The translations under genes and the position numbers were made by a program. The notes under the pieces are model-generated. The model was not told the origin of the DNA and searched no databases. It saw only the letters and a list, made by a program, of their open reading frames with translations. DNA of 64,000 nt, from NCBI GenBank assembly GCA_037893225.1, contig JAZGUH010000225.1, positions 1,116,001-1,180,000 of the forward strand, in the 5' to 3' direction. This document shows, one piece after another, positions 22,201 through 34,200 of this stretch; positions within the stretch are counted from its first letter, which is position 1; the number at the start of each line of letters is the position of its first letter. This DNA is from Hippasteria phrygiana (taxonomy: Eukaryota; Echinodermata; Asteroidea; Valvatida; Goniasteridae).

Positions 22201-25200
22201 GGAGCGGGATTCGAACCTGCGACATCCGGAACACCGTACCGGCGCTCTCATTTTGGTAGATTTGAATGTGACTCTTTACTTCTTCTGTGTAATCCCTTCT
22301 AATCCCAGTACTATCCTTCAAAATAAATCAAATATTGCCCAATGTACATGTATAACATGTACATTTCATTGCATCTGATTTATTACATCTGGTGAAATTG
22401 CTGTGGCTACGGAAGCTTACGCCGTATATTTACTTATAGTTAGTCTTTAAAGTACTACGTTCAATATAACATGTACATCTTACCCTGCTGAATTCAACAG
22501 GATCCAACAATTTGATATTCCTGTTGGACCCTGTTGGATTGAGCAGCTAACTCATAGTGTTACAATCCTGTTGGATTCAACAGGCAAGTCATTTTCTATA
22601 TTTTTAGTTACCCAGCAACTTGGCATGTTGGACTCTGTTGGACTACTTTGGACTGAGGAAACGCATGCGAGCCACTGTTGGACTCCGTTGGATTCAGCAT
22701 GGTAGTCCTGGTAAACCATTAGGGGGTTAGGGTTTTAAGCAACCAAAGCTGATTTACCCCATAGCAGCCACTGATTGCAGACACTTCTCCATATTTTTCA
22801 TTTTATGGAGGGATTGTTGGGCGGAGTGAGCTGTTGGCTCAGTGAACATTAGTTTACTTTTTATCTCTTGTGTATAGTTGGTTTATAATTGGGTTATAAA
22901 CAACGAGCTGCAGTTGTAATGAAAACAGTTTTTCTATACTGTACAAAATCCTGAGCTAGTGGGGTTGTCACACAGGCAATTTCAGCATGTTCAAAATCCA
23001 AACTAATCCCTACAAATATAGGTTCTGATGTAGTAATGATGTAGCAATTTGTTTGCTATAATTCTGCCATCTCCCTGGATCAATATATTTCATGTGGGGT
23101 ACCTCAAGGATCTGTGCTGGGCCCATTATTATTTCTTATTTATATAAATGATATTTGTAATTCCTCGAAAACTATTTCATTTTGTTTATTTGCAGATGAT
23201 ACAAGTTTATTGTATGACCATAATGATATTAATACTGGTATTCATATTTTAAATACTGAACTTGTTAAAATTTCCGCTTGGTTGTCATCTAATACATTAT
23301 CTGTTAATCTCTTAAAAACAAATTAAATAATTTTCAGCACTGGCAATCGTAAATATTCTCAAACTGTCCCCCTGGTATTAAATGGCATTATTCTTCAACA
23401 AGTTTCTAATACCAACTTTTTAGGTATTAACATTGACAGCCATTTAAGCTGGTCTAACCATATTAATACTTTGGCAACTAAGATTTCAAAAAATATTGGT
23501 ATTATGAATCGATTGAAGTCGGTTCTCCCTAGTAATGTTTTATTAACATTGTATAATTCGTTTATACTCCCGTATTTAAATTATTCAGTAATTGTCTGGG
23601 GTGGCTCTCTCTCTCACAACATAATAGATTATTTGTCCTTCAAAAAAGAGCTGTACGTATTATTTGTAAAGCAGGCTACCTGGATCATACAACTCCTTTA
23701 TTTGCCAATTTGAATTTGCTTAAGTTAACCAATATTTATTATCTTAATCTCGGCATATTTATGTTTAAACAAATGAATAATTTATTACCCCATTGCTTTA
23801 ATCAACTTTTTACTTTAACTTCAGATGCCCATTGTCATGTAACCAGAAGTACATCCCGGAAACATTTGTATCAACATTTTAATCGCACTTCTTTATTTAA
23901 AAATAGTCCCAAACAACGTGGAATCAAATTTTGGAATAGTCTAGCTGATGATGTCAAGCAGTCTTCTTCTCTTAAAACCTTTAGGAAAAAACTCAAATTG
24001 AATTTGCTCAATGATTTTATTTTATTTATTTAATTTTGGTCTGATCTCCTGCACGTCCAACTGTTTATTGTAGTGTTTTTTGTTTGTTTGTGTTCGTTGT
24101 TTGTACGATGTTGGGGTAAGGGCCTAGGGGTAGGGGGCAGGGAAAGGAATAAAAGCCTTTGCTTCTTTTTCCTCAATGTTGACATGTTCTTGGTTTAATT
24201 TTCATTTTATTTAAATTCTTTGCATTAATATTGTGTAGTTATTTGTATTAAAAAGTCATTTTTTGTTGTCAACATTGGAATATGTGTGTGAATAAACTTG
24301 AACTTGAAGCTTTATTGGTCATATATTCAGAGTAAAAGTTGCCCATAACCAGCATCCACAATCCAATCATACTAGTACACTTGTTACGTACAGTTAACAC
24401 ATGTACATATGCAGCACCAATATACAGCGAATCAAAAAAACTACACATATGCTATGTAACATAATACACGTATTGCTACTGCGGATTAGCAATGCATAAC
24501 AGAGAGTCAGCTATACAGACACCAACACAGCTTAACATACATCACCATTACGACCTTTGAACTATGACCCCATTCAGACTCACCTTGGGGTGGACAGTGA
24601 GGTAATCGAAGGGAATGCAGGAGGAAACGCTTCCCTTTTTTGGTTGAGACAAAAACAAAGGGAAATGAGAGAATTGTTTCCTTCGGGAAAAACTCAAGAG
24701 GGAATAGAAAAAGTTCCGGGGTAGTCAGGAAACATTTGGAATTTTCAAAAAAAAAAATAAATGAATCAGGAAAAGATATATGTGATTGGAAATGTAGCAC
24801 CACAACATGAAAAAGTGTTGGTTGTCAAAATCTTTGAGAAGCGAGCTGTTTGTTCACCCATTGTCCTCGTTATAAAAGACAAAACTTTCTAGATAGTCAC
24901 AAAGAAACTGGACAGACTGTGACAAATGAGTATCAGACACAATGAAGTTCATTTTGACTTAAAGAACACCACAAAAACAGACAGACAAACAAACAAACAT
25001 GCAAGGGAACCAAGAGAAAGTTACTACAATGATATACTTATACTTAGAGGGGAATACAGCTGATGGCACGAATAAAGTGTATACTGTTTTTGTTTCAACA
25101 GTGCGCCAGTTATTCAAGTGTTTCAAAAATGAACAACTTCCCTGGAGTTCTGGGAAGAAATGGGACTTCTGCACAAATTATCAATTTTGGCATACTGAAT

Positions 25201-28200
25201 AGTTTCACTAATGTTGAAACAAAGAGCCAAAGTATTTGCCAATAAAGCTGTATCTATTAAAACAGTATAAGACATGATAAGGGGTTAGCAAGAAATTCAA
25301 TGCAAGGAAACATTCCCAAACTCAAGGAAAAATTCTCAAGGAAAAACTACCTAAATCTGGCAATAACACCAAACTTGTATGTTCAACTTGTACAAACAAT
25401 CCTGATGAGTTATAACAAAAAAACTTGAAACAGAGGTCCTTGAGTAACGTCCGCCATTAACCAACTAATTCTTGTTAAATTAAAAGTAACTTCTGACCTA
25501 TTCCTGAGAATTCCCCAAAAGAGTTTAAATCAGCAACTGATGAAACGGGTAATAATAAACATGATAAATGGCGAGTGAAAAACGGTGAGCTCGCTCCCTG
25601 ACAAACTTGCCCCAGACCATTTCGAAAAAAGAAAAAACAATGTCAGGCAGAACTATGCATACATCAACATTCACTAGCAGCATTATTGGTTTGGACATGC
25701 TCACTCATTATTTAAAGCTTCCTGAATCCTCCACAATCCACCACCGTGCAGTATTCCAACGACAATTTTTTGGTTAACTTTCAAGGGACATCAACCCCCA
25801 TGTAAAGTAATGGTGGCCAGGCTCCACTTTCATCAATGCAAAACTTCTACTCAACTTTCTGATGTATTTTGAAAAACCTGGAAGGATTAGAACCTCCAAG
25901 ATCCTTCAAAATCCACCAGATTTTAGAGGATTATTAGGATTAACCAGTAAGCTACTATTACTTCACATGGGGCTTGATGTCCCTTGAGGGTTAACCCTTT
26001 GAAGCCGGATGATGGCTAAAGCCGCAAAAAAAAATCTGCGCCACCAGGCCGGATGACGTCTATAGACGCCATTTTCTGCAATTTCAATCAATTGTTGGAT
26101 TATTGTGTATGTTAACACTTGGCTGCACAAACCTCATGTCTGTTTCGCTTGGCGGCACAGGCCGCCCCGCACCCTGGCGCCTCACTATAAATAACCGACT
26201 TCAAGGGGTTAAAGTGCAAAAGAAATCGCCATGGGTTACTGCAGTGCACAGTGGTGGATTTTGTAGAATTCAAAAGTTTCTGAATAGAATGTTTTTGGGG
26301 TAAGGGTTAATTCATCCTAACGGCCCCTTATCATTGAATGGGTTTGTCAGGGGACGAGTTGAGCAATGCTCAATAAAGCGAGTTAGTGCATGTGTAACAA
26401 CTGCGTCAGATTGTGGGTTGGTGTTCAGCGTAACAACTCAACTAAGTCAAAGCCACTTCAGCTAAAAGGTTGCTAAGGTTGAAGAGGTTATGCGTACCTT
26501 GGCACCCTGGCCCTAACTCTACTCTTCCTTGCTGGATTTTACTTTTATCTGATCCATGCTACAAAGTTGAACAACATATATCTATCTCTGCGAACTGGCA
26601 CAGACTAATGTAAAAAATCCTGTGGAGTATTGAAAAATGACAATCATTTGGGTTAGACAGAGTGCATACTGTGTGATGTTACTGATTATCAGTATCACAT
26701 AATTATACATTTTATAGGAGTATTATACTTTCACGACATGGGTGAAAGCTGGGCACTGAGGAAATGTGCACATCTACAACGTAATACTAATGAAATGTTA
26801 ATTTCTGGACAAGAACCACAGATTGCCTTTGGCAACCACAAACTTGTTCTTTTTTAGTGTGTGCAGAATTTCACAAGTACTAGGTACATATGAAAACGTA
26901 TAGACAACAAGCAGCGTTTTAACAGACACAAAGTGAATGCATACGTACAATACAAGAGGAGGTATTAGAAAAGACATGTTAATCATTGCTTTTTCCAAGT
27001 TGTTTCGATTGAATACTTTCAAGATGGCATCTTGATTTATGCATGCCACGATAGCTTTGCACGTCAGAGCCTCCACCACAGTAGAATTATTGTTGCTTTG
27101 TACAGTTTTCATCGGTTAATAAAGAAACCCAAAAGATAAAACTTTTAAAAGAATGAGCACGGAAATTAATTTTGTGCATTTTCAAGCCGTATTATTAGGG
27201 AAAGACAAAAATCCGTCTAACTACTCTAAACTACTTTTGGTAAAAAAATATCATTAGCTGATAGAAAATCAATTTTTCGCAAGACAATAATAAAGTCAAG
27301 ATGCAATTCAGCCTATTGTTTCTCATTTTCTGCAACAAAAACAGTCAATGTTAGTGATTCACTGAGACCAAAATTCAGACAAAAGCATTTTCAATATACC
27401 AAGGAATATGGGAAAAGTTCAAATGGGCACGGAAGCTTGTTGCCATGTTTACAAGAGACCAAATGTGACCCGCTCCAGAAAAAGGTGATATAAGTCGCGC
27501 TATGCATTTACGTGTAATGGCCCTTTCAACGTTGAGAGGGTGAAATTTTTCGTCAAAATTCATTTTTTTTTTTTTTTCTTTAATGACATCTTAAACATCT
27601 AAAGTTTCAGGTTCGGTGCACAACAATGTTGATTTCAGTGAATAAAGTGGACAAAATAACCTTTTTAGAGTGCATTGTTCCATTGCAGTGTATTAGAACT
27701 AGCTATTTCAAAGCCTGTTTTTTCTGTTGTGCAATTTGAACTCCATAGAACTAATTAATATGCAAAAACGCGATATCTCCAGAACGGAAAGGGCTTTGGA
27801 GCTCTATCATGTACCAAATGAAAGCCCACATTGTGCTCTTTCCAAACATAAATAAAACAAATTTGTCATATTTTGCGACATAATATACCTTTTTCCGGAG
27901 CGGGTCACAAATGCAAATGGCAAGGAAAGGTAACATCACGGTCAGAGCAAAATTAAATGGCCTCTTTGGCATGGGAATTTTGCAGTGTCGTAGTCGAATC
28001 TGGATCAGAGTCCGAGGCAATTTGAGCAAAAAAGCAGAATTTAAGTCTACTCGAGTCCAAAACCAGTAATCTGAAGTCCACACTTTAGCTTTAGCTTCAA
28101 CCAAGACTTTTTCAATGTCTTAATGATCTTTCAGCCTCTCTGGATAGGTTATTACATCTTAAAAACACAATTTAGAATCCAGCATCACATCTACTTCTGA

Positions 28201-31200
28201 ACCAGGTTCATGTTAGAATTTATATTCTTTTGTTATTTGTTATGTATTTATTTATGTTCAATTTTTATTTTTTACTGCTACAGGACTTATATTAAGTGTT
28301 TTCCTCTTTTGGCATCAGACTCCAATCCGGACTCGATTACCATACTCGCAAATTGTGTAGAGTACCAACCTGTGCAATGGAGAGTCTGTCTAGCTTGCGT
28401 TGGAACCGGCCAACACTGTCGAACACCTCCACGGAGTACCGTTGAAGCTCGTCCATCTCTTCCTGTATAAGTGCACCATCATGCGGGTCCGAACGCTGCA
28501 TCAAGACCTGGGCATGCTCTGCAATCTCTTGCAGTCGTGATCGGTTCAGTTCGATTTCATGCTGGAAAGCCTGCAAATATTTGAAGGTACACAATGTGAT
28601 CTTGTGAACTTTAACATTTAATTAATGACAGTCTTGGTCATATCAGCCAAAAGCTTCCATACAAGATTATAAGCAAGTTACACTATGAAAATCTTTGCCG
28701 TGAAAATGCCCTGAAAATCCGTCTGTTGCCGTGAAATAAAAATTCACGGCAATTTCACGGCGTTTATTTCCAGCAAATATTGGCAATTATGTTCACAGCG
28801 AATTCACGGCAAATTCACGACGAACCCGGCAGGCTGGATTCCTTTGTTATGCATAACGGTAAACCATTCTTCAACTGACAAAAGAACAGATTAGATTTAC
28901 TGTGGGTGCAAACATAACGGCCGGGCATAACAGGGAACTCTCCTAATTTTATGTGTTTGTGGTTGCGAGTACAGCGGTTTGATCCGCATTTATAAAGACG
29001 ATCGACTCATGGCTCATGCGAATATGTTATGCACGAACATCAATCTGGCAGGTATAAAACAGGTGGTCACGGTTTGTTGGGAGCGGGTTGTGATACACGC
29101 AGTGTGTACTTTTCCTCGCGGATCCGTAGGGTCCCGATTACTTCCAAAAATGTAAGGCTCTCCGTTAGAGCCTTACATTTTTGGAAGTAGGTCCCGATAT
29201 GTTGTTAAAACTGTTGTTGTTGTGCTTGCTGGTGGTTTTTTTATTTTTTTATTTGCGTTTCTGCAACGATTTTAATAAAACAGGGGACCTTAGGCCTATC
29301 GCGCGTAGAATAGATTTAGCCTAACTACTCCTCGTAAATCGATGGAGGAAGGAATGATCTACATTAATGCCACAAAAAACTACTAATTTGAAGGCCAACG
29401 GCCGGCTTCACCGAGCAGTCCATTTTTGTTCTTTCTTAAAATGTTTAGCGTTTCTTTCATTGCAGTTGTAAAATGTAATTTATTTCTCACCATTTCCTGA
29501 TTTGTATACAAAAACCAATGACTTCTTAGGCCGTGTCCGAAATGGGCGTCTTGCTACTAGCTACGCGTAGTTGTAATGGACGAACACCTCGAGCACGTTG
29601 AAAGTTACGTGCACGCAGTCGTGAATGATCGGACTGACCAATCATGAACTCCGTAACGCGCAACGATCGGCTCCACCTCTGCGCTGAGTGCTTTGATTGG
29701 TCGAAACTATTTTCCCTAGTCATGCTAAACCAATCACATCACTCAGCGTTGAGTTTGGCTGGATTGTCTGGGTGGTGGTCTCTGCTCGCTCCCGGCGCGG
29801 CGCGGCCCAGCCGCGAATTATTTTTTTCCACGTTATGGATGCATAAGACCTAGGGCTGGGTATATAATGCCATAAATTATCATTGCCTACCGAGCATTCC
29901 GATGGTTCAGTGGATACGGTGTTCGACTGTGGGGTTGGTAGGAGATTGAGCTTTGGACGTTTTTTTTTTAAGGGAAATAAAGTCCGAAATTTCATTACGT
30001 TCGAATTTTTATTTTTTTTCTTATTCGTGGCTCCGGAGGATTTTTTAAAAGGGAAGTAAAGTCCGAAATCTCATTGGACATATGCGTCATAGCATTTACC
30101 ACATTCAGATGTTGCTTGGGAGAAAACAAATTCGCCTCCCGGCCCGAGTTGCCTTTTTCTGATTCTACAGGCACTTTTAATTTTCCAAATGAGCTGGCTT
30201 AGGCTCCAGGCTAGTTCTGTTTTGATGCAAAATGCACAATTCAGAGCTGCCAACCAGTACGGATTTTCCGTATTTCGTACTGAAATTCATGAGAAATAAG
30301 GAATACGGAAGTAAGGATTTGGGTTTTAAAACACGGATTTTGTGAAATCCGACTATAATAATCAGGCATGTGAATTTTTCGCTGTTTTCCGTGCTTTTCG
30401 TTTTCCCGGTATGTTTTTGTTATAAGACTCTGCGTTTGTTTTGTCCGCACATGTAGGCCCACATTTTGTTCCGAATTCATTGGCTCGCGCTATCCAGACG
30501 AGTGGCGCGCCCCGGACATGCTGCATACATGCACATTCGGGACGCATCACGCGTCCAGGTAGCTACGCGCGCCTTGACTAAGGTTAAAAACAGGCCCCGT
30601 ATTTCTCTCGTTTTTTGTTTTGCCATCCAACAACGCAAAACACAAAAAATAAAATTATCTGGAAACCATAGCGGTACCGGTACATTTATGATTGAAATTG
30701 AAACATAAAATCAAGAATAAACCCACGTATGCTTTCAATGGACAAAGTCTTCTGGGAAAATTACCGTACATCATTATAAACCTTACAACGATAAGGGCGT
30801 CCCTGTTTTAAATTCTATGGTTCTCATTTCCGACCCACCCTATATTTGGCTCCCAACTGATTTTTTATTTTTTTTTATCCTGCCGACCCTGTCTGGAATT
30901 TCCTACGAATAAAAAAAATAGAAAAAATGATTATCTTAAGAATTTCCCGCGTCGAATTCCGGAGAAAAAAAAGTCCATGGAAATTGTACGTAGGCCTACC
31001 TAGTAATTTTGGCTGTGCGAAGCGCCCGGTTTTGTCTTTTCTCAAGATGAATTTCTCTGAGCATTAGCTGCATGTGCGTGCATTGTACACTGGGAATAAG
31101 ACGATGGCATTCAGTGCGGCTGCTTGCTCTTGACCACGGCTAGCAACAAAGCATCGCGCACGCGCAGATGCGCTTTAGGGGGTACCCTTATTGAACAATT

Positions 31201-34200
31201 GCTGTAACCCCCTCAGGTCTTAGTAGCCTTTTTTTAAGGCGGAGTTCGGAATACGTTAGCTGCGTGTACGTACATTGTAAATTGGGAATAATACGGTAGC
31301 ATTCAGTGCGGTTGTTTGCACTTGACCAAGACTACACCAACGATGGAATCCCGTGTGCATGCACGCACGTGCGTGGTCCGGACTCTACTCCGGAGATATG
31401 ACGGATAAGTTATGTCGGGGTTTAGAAAACGATCAAAGAAACGACACATTTAATGTATTATTTATTCCTCCATGGTACATCATACGTTATGTATTATTCT
31501 GTCGTCAACTTTATTTGAAATAGCTGGAACTTCGGGTAAGGTAATCTAGACTAACCCACACTTAAATGCACCATGCCTAGGCCTATAGTTAGAGAAATCT
31601 TAAATGCTGCAAAAAGCAACAATTTCCCCAATACAATATTTATTACGGGTTTGTTATTATTTTTACGAGGGGGCCCTTGACTAGTTACGAAGGCATCGAT
31701 GGTAAACTGGACGTCGAACGCTTGGCCGCCATACCTAGCCTGCCGTCATGTTTAACTGTCAATAAACCACGCAACTTCTGCCAGCTTCGACAGTTACATT
31801 ACAATTTATTGATGGTTGATAATCACACGATACAAAAGAGTGAACAATAGAGCAAGTTAATGAGCTGGGCAGAACTGCCCGCAAAAAATTCACGGTGTTT
31901 TCACGGTGTTTTCTTGGCGATAAAATCCCGAGAGTATTTCACGGCGTTTTCATGGTGTTCTCTCGCCGTGAAATTGCCGTGAAATTTTAGTTCACGGCAA
32001 AACGGATTTTCACGGCAAAGATTTTCATAGTGTTAAGCAGATGAAACATTGATGAAGTCTCATCATAATATCAAACACAAGTGACTAGTGCCCCCTGAAC
32101 AAAGATTTTGATAACCAACATAAAGCAAGATAGATCAGTTGGTAGAGCACTGGAATGGTGTTGCGGAAGTAGATGGTTCAAATCCTGCTCGTCAGATTTG
32201 TGTGTTCATTCTATAAACACAAAAATAAAAATTCGTCAAACCATCCACAAAAAAAAAAGTAAACTAAACCAAACCCGAAACATCCATGAAACAAACTACA
32301 ACGGAAACTGACTTTGCCGTTTTAATCAATTTTTAAAGTGAATAAAGAAAACCGAACGGATTTGAATCTGCGGCCTCCGGATAACCATACCGGTGCTCTA
32401 CCAACAAATTTGGGCGACCTACAACATTTGAGTTTACTCTCAGGTTGGAGGTCACCCAAATTTGTCAATGTCTTCGTTCAGAGGGTTCTAGTCAGAAGTC
32501 GCAAACCCAGGATCATTTTCGGTTTTGTTCAGACATTTATAAGATTAAACAACGTCTCACAAATCTATACACCCAACAGAGCTGCATTTTAAAAATCTGA
32601 ACGCAACAATTAACTCACCTCCATCTGCTTGATCTTGACCGATATATCCGACTCAGAGAAGTGCTCTACGTTGGTCAGCTGGAGGTCCATCTCGGTCAGC
32701 CAGACCCGCATGCTCTCCTTGCAAGCTTCAAAATCCTCCTTCTGGCCCTGGGCGTACTTCAACCGCCGCAGGATACAGGAGCAGCGACGGGCCAGGTCAT
32801 CCCAGCGGCTGTTGGCCTCCTGCACCATGGCCTTGAGCTGGTAGGCGCTGTCGGTCCGACCCTCCCTCGCCAGCCGCCGGTACTGCTTGTTGATGATCTC
32901 CAGCTGGGCCAGGTTCTCATGGACCTTCCGCTGGAACATCTGTTTTGGGGTATAGATGAAGAGTTTTCATTATATGAAGAAATGGAAATCGTCACCGAAA
33001 CCACAAAGTAACGCTCCAGTCACACGGCCAAAAATTGATCTTTTTGAGAAGATGATGTTGAAATGAGGTTACTTTTTAAACAAGCTACATTCCGATGAAA
33101 CAAACATTTTTTTCTTTCACAGAATTAAATTATCAAACAAACCAAAAGGGAAACTAGGTAATTTTGATAAATTTTCAAAGTGAACAAAGAAAACTGGCAG
33201 GAGCGGGATTCGAACCTGCGACCTCCAGTTTGCCTTGCCAGAAACTGAGCCATCTTGCCCTATGTTCGCAGTCTTCCAATTTGTTTGGGGGGTGCTAGTC
33301 AAACGTCATACACCCATAATGCCACATAACCAAGGATCAAAATGTACTTATTAGTGATGCCAGCTATGGTATTTTAAGGCTTCCAAGTATATTAATAAAT
33401 TGTAAAAGAAAATGTACAGAATTCGCGAGGACTTGTTTGGTCACTTGTGAAATTATTTTTTTATGTGAACGGAATGATTTGTGCACACTCTTGGGAAAAG
33501 CCTGTAAAACAGGTTTCACAAAGTAGCTTTCGTCCACGCTCGTATTTTCAAATCGGTCAACAAAACAGCCTGCAAGAGTTGACAGTCTGACAAGCTGTGT
33601 AATCCAACCACAAAACAATAAAAACAAATACAAGACACGATAAAGGCACAAATGTGTGAAAGAAATTCATTACGTCAAATTTCTTGATTTCTTCTTTGAT
33701 GACAGCGAACGGGGAACTGGTGGTGTGTGGGTTGGATGCAATACGCTCACTGTTGGTCAGCCAGTCATCAAATCGGGTGTAGTCATCAATGAACTTTTGC
33801 CATAGTCTCCAAGTCTCCTCAATCCTGCAGAGATTAATGTTTGGAGTCTCAATCCTATCTCCCTTGGTACTTTAGCAAAAAGTTTCTGAATCCTTAAAAA
33901 CCCACCTCTATGCAGTAACCAAATGGCACTCAAAATTTCACTTTCAGGAGACATCAAGCCCAGTGTAAAGCAATAGTTGCTGAGCTCTGCTCTCCTTTAT
34001 CCTTCAAAACCAACCAAAATCTTCTGATGGATTTTGAAGGATCTATGTTTTTGATGCTACAATTTGTCAAGCCATGGCTCAGGTATTGTGTCAATGCAGG
34101 GATTTCAAACTTATTAATTCAAAGTAAATCAGGGGCGGATCCAGAGGGGGTTTCGGAGGTTCAATCCCCCCCCCCCCCCCCCCCCCAATTCGGTCGATTC

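Larger units (their letters stand above)
19566..28369 (-). other. 8.8-kb nesprin intron containing the alternative first exon
   Basis: Apart from the exon at 20643-20798 it holds SINE A copies (19940, 21863, 22110), a hairpin MITE (22481), a LINE (23045-24307), a TTAA MITE (25991-26212), a TGTGACCC MITE (27464) and the GTAGTCGAATCT element (27990). Between 24310 and 25990 and between 26320 and 27460 I see no conserved feature beyond GGATT debris. Confidence 0.6.
28571..32618 (-). other. 4-kb nesprin intron, almost filled by a CACTA-type element
   Basis: Only about 110 bases on the left and about 590 on the right (two facing SINE A copies) lie outside the element at 28681-32032. Confidence 0.65.

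Noticed and set aside
32661..33011. Plus-strand 116-codon ORF
   Set aside because: It lies antisense over the nesprin exon 32619-32939, whose minus-strand frame has conserved protein motifs and proper splice sites.
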